This document shows positions 1-6,603 of a stretch of 64,000 nt of DNA, one piece after another. This DNA is from RYN-417 sp043745485. GTDB taxonomy: Bacteria; Patescibacteriota; Saccharimonadia; Saccharimonadales; JACDBH01. Where the stretch lies: positions 1 to 64,000 of the forward strand of contig JAYTSU010000017.1 in NCBI GenBank assembly GCA_043745485.1, given 5' to 3'. Every line of letters begins with the position of its first letter. Position 1 is the first letter of the stretch. A program made the position numbers and the translations under genes. Below the pieces are notes generated by a model. That model worked only from the letters and a program-made list of their open reading frames with translations. It was not told the DNA's origin and did no database searches.

Positions 1-554
1 TGCTCAATTATCACGTCTTTGGTCATCTGGGATACTGCAATAATCTTGTCTGCCATCATCATACCCATATACTCAATCTCTTCGACCATTGGGTTGCCAT
101 GGTTTCCACCAGACCTATCGAACTCCGTTGCATGGATGTGTACTATAAGCGGCTTACCACTGATTTGTTTGGCCCTCATAGCTGCTCGCATCGTGAGCCA
201 ATCATGCGCATGAATAACATCAAATTCGCCCAAGGAAACAATCCTGTCCATCGATTTTTCATATAAGCGGTGATGGTCAAATAAGCTGACCCATTCTACG
301 CGCCCCTCGGAGTCAATAAATTTAAAGCTGTCATATGCCATGCCTGCTTTTTGCACTTCTTTAACATTGATTGGCACGGCTGAGCTGACGCGCATAAAAT
401 CTATGGAGCTGTGGTCGGCGGTATAAGGAACGATGAAGTGTATGTCTGCACCGGCACTCGAAAGTGCCCTGCACATATGCATGCATGCTACCCCTAGTCC
501 GCCACTATTATGTGGCGGTAATTCCCAGCCCAGCATTAATACTTTCAACACCAT
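1..554 (-). CDS. Glycosyltransferase family 4/5 (glycogen synthase-like), N-terminal part
   Basis: This gene runs off the left edge; 184 codons are visible from the ATG at 554. The N-terminus reads VLMLGWELPPHNSGGLG, the usual start of the first Rossmann domain of GT-B glycosyltransferases, with the glycine-rich nucleotide-sugar loop. Further on are HAHDWLTMRAA and a segment ending in ADKIIAVSQMTKDVI, both typical of GT4/GT5 enzymes. Such proteins transfer a sugar from a nucleotide donor to a glycan, lipid or glycogen primer in the cytoplasm. The donor and acceptor cannot be told from this half, because the donor-binding C-terminal domain lies outside the window. AGGAC five bases before the ATG may serve as a weak ribosome site. 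Confidence 0.85.
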   Translation of the reverse strand, partial: MVLKVLMLGWELPPHNSGGLGVACMHMCRALSSAGADIHFIVPYTADHSSIDFMRVSSAVPINVKEVQKAGMAYDSFKFIDSEGRVEWVSLFDHHRLYEKSMDRIVSLGEFDVIHAHDWLTMRAAMRAKQISGKPLIVHIHATEFDRSGGNHGNPMVEEIEYMGMMMADKIIAVSQMTKDVIIE

Positions 555-579
555 GTCCTATACTTGTTTGTTATGCCTC

Positions 580-609
580 AGTATATCTCTTAAAGGCTTC
601 TAAGCACAA
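580..609 (-). promoter_or_regulatory. Candidate promoter of the glycosyltransferase gene
   Basis: On the minus strand, TTGTGC (604-609) and TATACT (580-585) are separated by 18 bases, 26 bases before the start codon. This is a fair sigma-70-type match. It has no experimental support. Confidence 0.5.
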
Positions 610-660
610 CCTTTTTTTAGGTATCTAATTTCTTAGATTTTATAAAGTTAAAACTCGTAG

Positions 661-696
661 CATTAAATAAAAATATCTAGCCATTTGACTAGATAT
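661..696 (-). terminator. Intrinsic terminator, probably the original tRNA-Leu terminator
   Basis: The arms ATATCTAG (673-680) and CTAGATAT (689-696) form a perfect 8-bp stem. On the minus strand they are followed by a T-rich run (661-672). It sits directly after the second copy of the tRNA-Leu 3' end (704-724). This suggests that it once followed the tRNA directly, before the 725-892 segment was placed between them. Confidence 0.75.
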
Positions 697-703
697 AATT
701 ACG

Positions 704-724
704 TGGTGCGCGAGACTGGACTTG
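704..724 (-). repeat. Duplicated 3' end of tRNA-Leu (att-like half site)
   Basis: These 21 bases are identical to 893-913, the part of tRNA-Leu from the T loop through the acceptor stem to CCA. The 5' parts of a tRNA (GCGCGAG acceptor strand, D arm, anticodon arm) do not occur next to this copy, so it is not a second tRNA gene. A direct repeat of a tRNA 3' end is the usual footprint of site-specific integration into a tRNA gene. A partial duplication would look the same. Confidence 0.75.
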
Positions 725-892
725 GTCACGTACCGCTACCCCCAAACTTCACTATTGCCAACAAGTTGGCATCGGAAGGTTCGTTTCCGAACTGCCACTG
801 GCAGTTCTCACCAGACACACCTTTTTAGGGTGCTGGTTCAACAACTGTCATGCACCAATAGTAAAGACCTCTAAAATAGAGGTCTTTAGTCT
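725..892. other. Noncoding, hairpin-rich segment between the two tRNA-Leu 3' ends
   Basis: No plausible protein is encoded. The segment holds three contiguous perfect stem-loops: 756-771 (TGCCAAC/GTTGGCA), 772-790 (TCGGAA/TTCCGA) and 789-807 (GAACTGCC/GGCAGTTC). A further stem-loop lies at 829-856. TGCTGGTTCAA (831-841) is an inverted copy of the tRNA-Leu T-arm sequence at 911-921. It could be a small integrated element, the remnant of a larger deleted one, or a structured RNA. I cannot assign it to an RNA family; the conserved motifs of SRP RNA, tmRNA and RNase P are not seen. Confidence 0.5.
862..888 (-). terminator. Hairpin downstream of tRNA-Leu
   Basis: Perfect 11-bp arms (862-872 and 878-888) enclose a 5-nt loop just after the tRNA 3' end. 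There is no long T run after it on the minus strand; the only T-rich stretch is inside the arm. Probably the current tRNA terminator or processing signal. Confidence 0.6.
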
Positions 893-976
893 TGGTGCGC
901 GAGACTGGACTTGAACCAGCACACCTTGCGGCACTAGCTCCTAAGGCTAGCGTGTCTACCATTTCACCACTCGCGC
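893..976 (-). tRNA. tRNA-Leu (anticodon UAG)
   Basis: The 84-nt cloverleaf has acceptor strands GCGCGAG/CTCGCGC, a D arm with the class II pattern TGGTAGACACG, and an anticodon stem CTAGC/GCTAG. The loop CTTAGGA gives anticodon TAG, reading CUA. The T loop is TTCAAGT and CCA is encoded in the gene. The extra arm (GCC-GCAA-GGT) marks it as a class II tRNA of the leucine type. It is the only tRNA gene in the window. Confidence 0.96.
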
Positions 977-1060
977 TCGTCGAGGCATAACGTTGTGGTT
1001 GCCGTAGTGCCGACGAAACAAGTTCGCTCGGCACATCAAGCAACCCCAACTAGTCCTCTC
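977..1060 (-). other. Structured leader upstream of tRNA-Leu
   Basis: A long imperfect hairpin covers 997-1045. The outer arms are GGTTGC (997-1002) and GCAACC (1040-1045); the inner arms are GTGCCGA (1007-1013) and TCGGCAC (1028-1034). No coding potential and no convincing promoter hexamers are seen. It may be a 5' leader processed off the tRNA or an independent small RNA. Confidence 0.35.
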
Positions 1061-1096
1061 CTCTCAAAAATTCAAACAGCCGAAGCGGCTTGGTTT
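1060..1096 (-). terminator. Intrinsic terminator after rsmD
   Basis: On the minus strand AGCCG-CTT-CGGCT (1078-1090), extended by AAAC/GTTT outer pairs, is followed by GTTTGAATTTTTG. It lies 35 bases past the rsmD stop and would end the tyrS-rsmD gene run. Confidence 0.75.
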
Positions 1097-1130
1097 AAAT
1101 TTTTGTTAAGACAAACCCTATTTTAACAGA

Positions 1131-1661
1131 TTAACTCTTACGATAAAAGATGATTCGTGCCCCGGCATATTCTTTTTCGCTAATTATACTGCAGCCTGGC
1201 ATAACAGGCGTATCCAGCTTACTTGGCCAGGAGAGTACTAAAAGGCCATTCTTTTTGATGTGTCGAACCAGCCGCTCAATTTCTAAGGCCAATACCGCAT
1301 CGTATGGTGGGTCGCATATCGCTATGTCTAGGAGTAAATTCTGATGCTTATTAGACCACGCTCGCATGCTTGAAAGCGAAGCTTGCACGGTGTCTTCAAG
1401 ACCCAAGCTGAAGATATTATTTACCAAAGTTTTATAGGCTTGTTTGTCGAGCTCAACAGCAGATACTTTCTTTGCGCCCCGACTCATTGCCTCAAAACCC
1501 AAAGCTCCACTGCCCGCATAGGCGTCCAAAATATGTAGTCCTTCAATATCTCCAAGCGCATTAAAGATTGCCCCACGAGGTTTTTCGCCCATCGGATGTG
1601 TATTGCCGGTTTCAGGCGAATCAAATATACGACCACCTAATCTTCCAGCTATAATCCTCAT
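1131..1661 (-). CDS. rsmD: 16S rRNA (guanine966-N2)-methyltransferase RsmD
   Basis: RsmD methylates N2 of G966 of 16S rRNA during small-subunit assembly, using SAM. The 176-aa product starts MRIIAGRLGGR, the family's usual N-terminus. It has the SAM-binding motif LDAYAGSGALGFEAMSRGA and the catalytic motif CDPPYD, in place of the common DPPY/NPPY. I chose the ATG at 1661 over an upstream in-frame start at 1697, because it gives the conserved N-terminus and an ATGA overlap with the preceding gene. It is the last gene of the run before a terminator. Length is normal for the family. Confidence 0.93.
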   Translation of the reverse strand: MRIIAGRLGGRIFDSPETGNTHPMGEKPRGAIFNALGDIEGLHILDAYAGSGALGFEAMSRGAKKVSAVELDKQAYKTLVNNIFSLGLEDTVQASLSSMRAWSNKHQNLLLDIAICDPPYDAVLALEIERLVRHIKKNGLLVLSWPSKLDTPVMPGCSIISEKEYAGARIIFYRKS

Positions 1662-2473
1662 TTTGAGCGCCCCGCCTCTTGGGCAGCGAGGTACCACAAA
1701 ATTGTTACTGTTCTGACAATAGTTGGAGCCAGCTCTTCGCGAACTTGGCGGCTTAACTTTGCTGTCCAGCCATTTTTTAGATAAGTATTGTAGATATCAA
1801 ATCGGGCAATTTTACGAGCTTGACGAAGGAAATATTCGTCATAACCAAGCTCATATGCCAAGGCAATATCCTCCGGAGTAGGCCGAGCATCCGGAAACCG
1901 CAAAGGCTTAATTATAAAACCAAACCCTAGCTCAAAAACACCGTGAGAAATAAAAAGACCCCGTGGACCCCACGCCTTCATGGTGTTTTTGATTGTTTTA
2001 GTCTTTGTGTCACCCTTAAAAGTAAGCTTCTGCATGATTGTTGTGCGATCGTCTTTGGAGGCTCCACCACGAAGCGCTTCTATGGCGGCCTCGTATGGAT
2101 AATGATGCGCAGGAGTTAAACCGTCGACAATCGCATGAGAAAACCAAGCAGCTTCAAATGCGGCACGTTCTATGTTTTTGGATTTTAACTCTTTTACAAG
2201 TTGCTTGTAATGCTCGCATAGAAGCTTTATAAACGCTGAAGTATCTCCTTCTAGAGGCTCAAAAAAGTGCCAGGGCTCATCCTTTGCAGGACTTTTGCGT
2301 TTTATACCGTCTGGACCGTTCTTGCCCTCAAAATGAAGGATTGAACGGATACCTGGAAAGCCTGCTTTTGGAGACAGAATCTCTCCTAAATGACGGCGTG
2401 CAATCCGGTCTATTTGCTGATGGCCGCCAAACAGCCTACCAGAGTTACGGGTTAGCGTGAGTCCAGAATACAT
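1658..2473 (-). CDS. Putative zinc-dependent phospholipase C/P1 nuclease-fold protein
   Basis: This 271-aa protein has no signal peptide. Histidines and aspartates are spaced as in the PLC/P1-nuclease zinc fold: GHQQID near residue 17, PWHFFEP near 87, and above all AWFSHAIVDGLTPAHHYPYE (H...D....PxHH). In that family such residues bind a trinuclear zinc site that cleaves phosphodiesters. The rest is helical and not recognisable, so the substrate is unknown and the assignment rests on motif spacing. It lies 16 bases after recG and overlaps rsmD by ATGA. A -10-like TATAAT 8 bases before its ATG suggests an extra promoter. Confidence 0.5.
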   Translation of the reverse strand: MYSGLTLTRNSGRLFGGHQQIDRIARRHLGEILSPKAGFPGIRSILHFEGKNGPDGIKRKSPAKDEPWHFFEPLEGDTSAFIKLLCEHYKQLVKELKSKNIERAAFEAAWFSHAIVDGLTPAHHYPYEAAIEALRGGASKDDRTTIMQKLTFKGDTKTKTIKNTMKAWGPRGLFISHGVFELGFGFIIKPLRFPDARPTPEDIALAYELGYDEYFLRQARKIARFDIYNTYLKNGWTAKLSRQVREELAPTIVRTVTILWYLAAQEAGRSK

Positions 2474-2481
2474 TACTGATC

Positions 2482-2487
2482 ATTATA
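2482..2487 (-). promoter_or_regulatory. -10 element TATAAT, 8 nt before the phospholipase-like start
   Basis: Minus-strand TATAAT begins two bases after the recG stop codon. A transcript from it would have a leader of about 0-2 nt. Confidence 0.45.
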
Positions 2488-2489
2488 CC

Positions 2490-4526
2490 CTAATTAAGCG
2501 TAACTACCGCCTGAGCAGTGCGCACTCTTCGGCGAAGATCTGGATAATCTGCAAGTTTTATTCTTTCTTTAATAAAATCATTCACTGCAGCGCGAGTATC
2601 ACGAAGCAGTTTGACATCACTAAGCTTCGCGACACGCAGATCAAGCTCACCATGCTGTAGCGTTCCATAAATAGCCCCTGGTCCACGAAGCTCAAGGTCC
2701 AGTTCAGCAAGTCGGAAACCATCTGTTGACTGGCTCAATGCCCGCAGCCGTGGACTTGGTGTTTTACTATCACTTGGAACTAAGTAGCAATAGCCTTGAT
2801 CAGTACTTCTTCCAACACGCCCCCTTAGCTGGTGCATCTGTGCTAGTCCAAACCGTTCCGCGCCTTCAATAACCATAACGCTAGCATTGCTGACACTGAT
2901 TCCCACCTCTACAACTGTTGTGGCCACTAAAATGTCGATTGTACCATTCGCAAACTGCTGCATCACTGCGGCTTTTTCATCATCTTTGAGCTTACCGTGC
3001 AACAGTCCAAGACGGCGGTTCTTAAATGTAGTGTTTCGTAATTTTTTATACATTTGTTCAGCACTTGGCACTTTTAGGGTCGAACCTTCGGCAATCACGG
3101 GACAAACTATATACACCTGCCTCCCTTCAGTAATTTCTTGCTCTAATTTGGCATATAAACTATCCCTGCTGTTTGGCGAAATTATTTCGGTAATGATTGG
3201 TTTGCGGCCATGCGGCATCACATCAAGTAGAGATATATCCAGTTCGCCATATAAGGTGAGTGCAAGCGAACGAGGGATAGGCGTAGCCGTCATACTCAAC
3301 ACATGCGGCATATAGCCGGCATGCTTTAGGAGTTGTTTACGCTGATCGACCCCAAATCTATGCTGCTCGTCTATGATCAAAAGGCCAAGATTCTTTAGAC
3401 TGACTTTGTCCTGGAGCAAAGCCTGTGTGCCAATAATAAACTTTATATGACCACTAGCTATGCGTTCTTGTGCAATCCTTTTCTGAGCCGGTTTTAAACT
3501 TCCAACAAGCAGGCTTACCACATCGGCATGCCCCGTTGCACTAAACAGCTCACTCAACGTTTCGGCGTGCTGACGTGCCAAAAGCTCAGTTGGTGCCATT
3601 AAAGCCGCTTGATAGCCTGCGTTCATAGCCATCAGTGCCGCCATGCCGGCTACAACCGTCTTGCCAGAGCCAACATCTCCTTCCAGAAGCCTATTCATCG
3701 GACGAGGTAAAACAATATCTTGATATATCTGCCAGGCAGCTGCTCGCTGCGGGTCAGTGAGCTTATACGGAAGAGAATGCACAAACTTTTTGGCAAGAGA
3801 TTCATCGAAAGGTATAGTCGGTGCTGGCTCTGCTTGGTTCTGAGCCTTGTTTAAAGCAGACGCCAGCATCAGTTCAAACACTTCAATAAAGCCAATTGTC
3901 CGCCGAGCCAAAGCAAAAGCTTCCTTAGAAGAAGGAAAATGTAGTTCGCTTACAGCCGCACCATAGCGGAGGAGTTTAAATTTTTTACGTATAGTGTCTG
4001 GGAGTGGCTCGGGCAGCAAGTGCGAAGATCTAACGACTTGATATAAAACTCGCCGGAGTAGATTGGATGTTATGCCTTTGCTCTCGCGGTAGACAGGCAC
4101 AATACGCGCGGTATGGAGCGGAAACTCGGTCGACATTTCCATGCTTGGATTGGTTATGCAAAAACGCTGCGCCTTTAACTCTAACTTTCCGGTTACAAAA
4201 TAGCGCTTCCCTATCTTGATTGCTGCCGCTCTATAGGGCTGATTGAACCACAGTAGCCGCACACTACCCGTACTGTCCGATGCTACCGCTTCAGTAATAT
4301 GCATACCCCTTCTTACATATCGACCAGTTGACTGTTTGATATCAACCTCAATAGTTACCATCCCGGGCGTTATCTTAGATATTGTTTGAATTTCAGAATA
4401 GTCGTTGTAGGTACGCGGAAAGTAGTCTAGTAGCTGGGCAATGTTTGTAATACCAATACCTTTAAAAGTAGTCGCAATACTCTGCCCTACGCCATTAAGA
4501 CTTGTAAGGTCGTCCGTTAGTTCCAT
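2490..4526 (-). CDS. recG: ATP-dependent DNA helicase RecG
   Basis: RecG is a superfamily 2 translocase that remodels stalled replication forks and branched DNA. The 678-aa length is close to the usual 690. An N-terminal helix-hairpin-helix-like start (LNGVGQSIATTFKGIG) is followed by the OB 'wedge' domain (about 55-140). Next come helicase motif I GDVGSGKT (283-290), DEQH box (386-389), TATPIPRS, and motif VI QLRGRVGRS. The C-terminal part has the RecG-type ELDLELRGPGAIYGTLQHG segment. It follows gatD by 20 bases and may have its own promoter (TATACT at 4536-4541). Confidence 0.97.
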   Translation of the reverse strand: MELTDDLTSLNGVGQSIATTFKGIGITNIAQLLDYFPRTYNDYSEIQTISKITPGMVTIEVDIKQSTGRYVRRGMHITEAVASDSTGSVRLLWFNQPYRAAAIKIGKRYFVTGKLELKAQRFCITNPSMEMSTEFPLHTARIVPVYRESKGITSNLLRRVLYQVVRSSHLLPEPLPDTIRKKFKLLRYGAAVSELHFPSSKEAFALARRTIGFIEVFELMLASALNKAQNQAEPAPTIPFDESLAKKFVHSLPYKLTDPQRAAAWQIYQDIVLPRPMNRLLEGDVGSGKTVVAGMAALMAMNAGYQAALMAPTELLARQHAETLSELFSATGHADVVSLLVGSLKPAQKRIAQERIASGHIKFIIGTQALLQDKVSLKNLGLLIIDEQHRFGVDQRKQLLKHAGYMPHVLSMTATPIPRSLALTLYGELDISLLDVMPHGRKPIITEIISPNSRDSLYAKLEQEITEGRQVYIVCPVIAEGSTLKVPSAEQMYKKLRNTTFKNRRLGLLHGKLKDDEKAAVMQQFANGTIDILVATTVVEVGISVSNASVMVIEGAERFGLAQMHQLRGRVGRSTDQGYCYLVPSDSKTPSPRLRALSQSTDGFRLAELDLELRGPGAIYGTLQHGELDLRVAKLSDVKLLRDTRAAVNDFIKERIKLADYPDLRRRVRTAQAVVTLN

Positions 4527-4535
4527 GTGTTAACT

Positions 4536-4541
4536 AGTATA
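4536..4541 (-). promoter_or_regulatory. -10 element TATACT(AGT), 9 nt before recG
   Basis: Minus-strand TATACTAGT ends close to the recG ATG. The same nonamer stands before murT and dnaE. A transcript would have a leader of about 2-3 nt. Confidence 0.45.
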
Positions 4542-4546
4542 TATGA

Positions 4547-5266
4547 CTATCGCGGCCGCTGTTTGGCAATTGTCCGAGCAGCCAGCTCTATTTGATTGTC
4601 TAGAGACGTCAGTTCAAAGTCTTTATACTTTCGACTCAACGCTCTTTGCAGTAATGCATCGGCAAAATCAGGGTTTTTACTTAGTAATGGCCCATGTGAA
4701 TAAGTTCCAAAAATATTTTTTATGGTGCAGCCTTCTGTTTTGTCCTGACCATTATTTCCTGCACCTACCTCTACGATTCCGAGTGCAGAAGAAACATCAT
4801 CCAGCACCGTCACGCCACTATGATTCTCATAGCCAACAAGGTCTCCGTAGGCTGTTTTATAAAGCACATTGCCAATATATCTCGTGGGACCGGCAGTTGT
4901 CTCAAGCGGTAAGATCCCAATCCCTGTAATAATTAACCCTTCACTAGTCGTAAAAGACCTGCCAAACAGCTGGTACATGCCGCATATCATCAACATAACA
5001 ACACCTTCATTGGCTAATTTGTGCAAATCATCAGCTTTTTCTTGTAAGTCAGCTTGGATTTTATACTGACCAGCATCCTGGCCGCCACCTCCCAAGATTA
5101 TATCCACGTCATCAGGAATTTTTTCGCCGATGCCGACAAGCGTTACTTTCGCTTCAATATCCCGCCACTCAAGCCGACGACGCAGAATCAACGTATTCCC
5201 CGTATCCCCGTATATATTCATTTCTTTTGGATACAAATGGACTATGTGCAAACTTTTGTTGCTCAT
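4547..5266 (-). CDS. gatD: Lipid II isoglutaminyl synthase, glutamine amidotransferase subunit GatD
   Basis: GatD hydrolyses glutamine and passes ammonia to MurT, which amidates the D-glutamate of lipid II to D-isoglutamine. The 239-aa protein has a class I-type amidotransferase fold. GDTGNTLILRRRLEWR is near the N-terminus, GGGGQDAGQ follows, the nucleophile is Cys95 in MICGMYQLFG, and the catalytic histidine is His191 in GTYSHGPLL. Its start overlaps the murT stop (ATGA), as expected for two subunits made together. The family resembles cobyric acid synthase amidotransferases, but pairing with MurT settles the role. Confidence 0.93.
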   Translation of the reverse strand: MSNKSLHIVHLYPKEMNIYGDTGNTLILRRRLEWRDIEAKVTLVGIGEKIPDDVDIILGGGGQDAGQYKIQADLQEKADDLHKLANEGVVMLMICGMYQLFGRSFTTSEGLIITGIGILPLETTAGPTRYIGNVLYKTAYGDLVGYENHSGVTVLDDVSSALGIVEVGAGNNGQDKTEGCTIKNIFGTYSHGPLLSKNPDFADALLQRALSRKYKDFELTSLDNQIELAARTIAKQRPR

Positions 5267-6555
5267 ACGCTGACTCCATAGACTTCATCGCTATATTTTT
5301 TATATTGGGCACGAATCTTAAGCATTGCTGTGTACGTACAGTAAATAATTGCCTGCTTTCCTGATGATTTTTCTGCAGCACTGTTAATAAGCTGCACAAA
5401 ATTATCGAGCTCTGTCTCGGTCTCGTGGGTTGGCACTCCGTCATACTTCAAACGCACTGCCATATCATTGGCGCGAGTGCCACCGCAGATGACAGTTTTT
5501 GGCGTGTTTTCTAAGCCAATAAAATCAACATCCCACAACCACGAAACGTCACGTCCATCAGCATAATCATCGTTTATAGCCATGCCAATAACGTCGTAGG
5601 TATTAATGGATAGCATTCTCAGGGCATGCGTGAAGCCGCCGGGATTTTTAACGAGTTGCAACGTCACAACACAACCGTTTTTGAGCTGAATAGTTTCTCC
5701 TCGGCCAAAAGCCGGCTCCAGGTCAGCAATAGCGGACTCGTTTTTATTCCTATCATAATCTGGTCGTACAGCCTTCAGCACGGCCAAAGCTGCCGTTATG
5801 TTAATGGCGTTATGGCTGCCACTGAGCGTTGTCTTAAATGTCTGTTTTGTACCACCCAACTTAATAGTTACCGTTGTTGCGTCAAATGCTATAAGCTCGC
5901 TACTCATATCGCTCGCTTTGGTATAGTGCAAGTTATCTTGGTGATGAAGTTCGTCATCAGTTAAAAAACTGGCCTGAAGTGCTTCGGAATGCCCATACCA
6001 ATATATTTTAGAGCCTAAATTGCTGCTCAATTTTGCCGTTCGCTCTTCATTAGCGTTCAGCACTACCCAAGCACGTGCGCTGTCAACCACCGTGCCGATT
6101 AACTTAGCCGTGGCGTCAATCTCGCCAAAGCGGTCCATTTGATCACGCATTATATTAAGTGCCACGACTCCTTGTGGGGTTACTTGGTGTACAAAATGCA
6201 CAGCGTGGGCCTCGTCTAATTCAAAAATAGCAATATCGTACGGTAATTTTCCACCTAAGCTTGCTTTGTCCAAAACGCTCGTCACAGTTCCACGTACAAA
6301 GTTACTGCCGGTTTTATTGGTCAGGACTCGCAAACCTTGTGCTCTTAACAGTTCCGTTATCACTTTTGTGGTCGTCGTTTTACCATTTGTCCCAGTTACT
6401 ATAACCACACCCTCAGGCACTCTTTCAAGCATATTATTCAAAAAGTGTGGGTTAATTTTTTCGACCACTAATCCAGGAAGTGCGGAGCCACTCCGCCCAA
6501 GCAACCGTAAGCTGAATAAAATTGTCTTACCAATAAGCAGTGATATAAAGCGCAT
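5263..6555 (-). CDS. murT: Lipid II isoglutaminyl synthase, Mur ligase-like subunit MurT
   Basis: MurT is the ATP-using subunit that activates the D-Glu carboxylate of lipid II for amidation by GatD at the inner face of the membrane. The 430-aa protein has the Mur ligase ATP loop TGTNGKTTT (54-62), the FELDEAHAVHF segment and NIMRDQMDRFGE, all characteristic of MurT. Known Gram-positive MurT proteins carry a four-cysteine zinc ribbon in the central domain. Here the corresponding stretch (about residues 175-225) has no cysteine at all. A -10-like TATACT lies 11 bases before the ATG. The C-terminal domain (DUF1727 type) is present. Confidence 0.92.
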   Translation of the reverse strand: MRFISLLIGKTILFSLRLLGRSGSALPGLVVEKINPHFLNNMLERVPEGVVIVTGTNGKTTTTKVITELLRAQGLRVLTNKTGSNFVRGTVTSVLDKASLGGKLPYDIAIFELDEAHAVHFVHQVTPQGVVALNIMRDQMDRFGEIDATAKLIGTVVDSARAWVVLNANEERTAKLSSNLGSKIYWYGHSEALQASFLTDDELHHQDNLHYTKASDMSSELIAFDATTVTIKLGGTKQTFKTTLSGSHNAINITAALAVLKAVRPDYDRNKNESAIADLEPAFGRGETIQLKNGCVVTLQLVKNPGGFTHALRMLSINTYDVIGMAINDDYADGRDVSWLWDVDFIGLENTPKTVICGGTRANDMAVRLKYDGVPTHETETELDNFVQLINSAAEKSSGKQAIIYCTYTAMLKIRAQYKKYSDEVYGVSV

Positions 6556-6566
6556 ATATAAGGACT

Positions 6567-6572
6567 AGTATA
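6567..6572 (-). promoter_or_regulatory. -10 element TATACT(AGT), 11 nt before murT
   Basis: Minus-strand TATACTAGT lies in the 48-base gap between tyrS and murT. The predicted leader is about 4-5 nt. Confidence 0.45.
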
Positions 6573-6603
6573 CTAAACGAACTGGCGTAACCATACGGAT
6601 AGA

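Noticed and set aside
704..790. A second tRNA or a tmRNA ending at 704
   Set aside because: The 3' end matches tRNA-Leu, but no 5' acceptor strand, D arm or anticodon arm can be found upstream, and the 5' half of the T arm does not pair.
825..1049. A 74-codon frame across the tRNA-Leu region
   Set aside because: It reads through the tRNA gene and both hairpins on the same strand; no ribosome site or protein-like composition.
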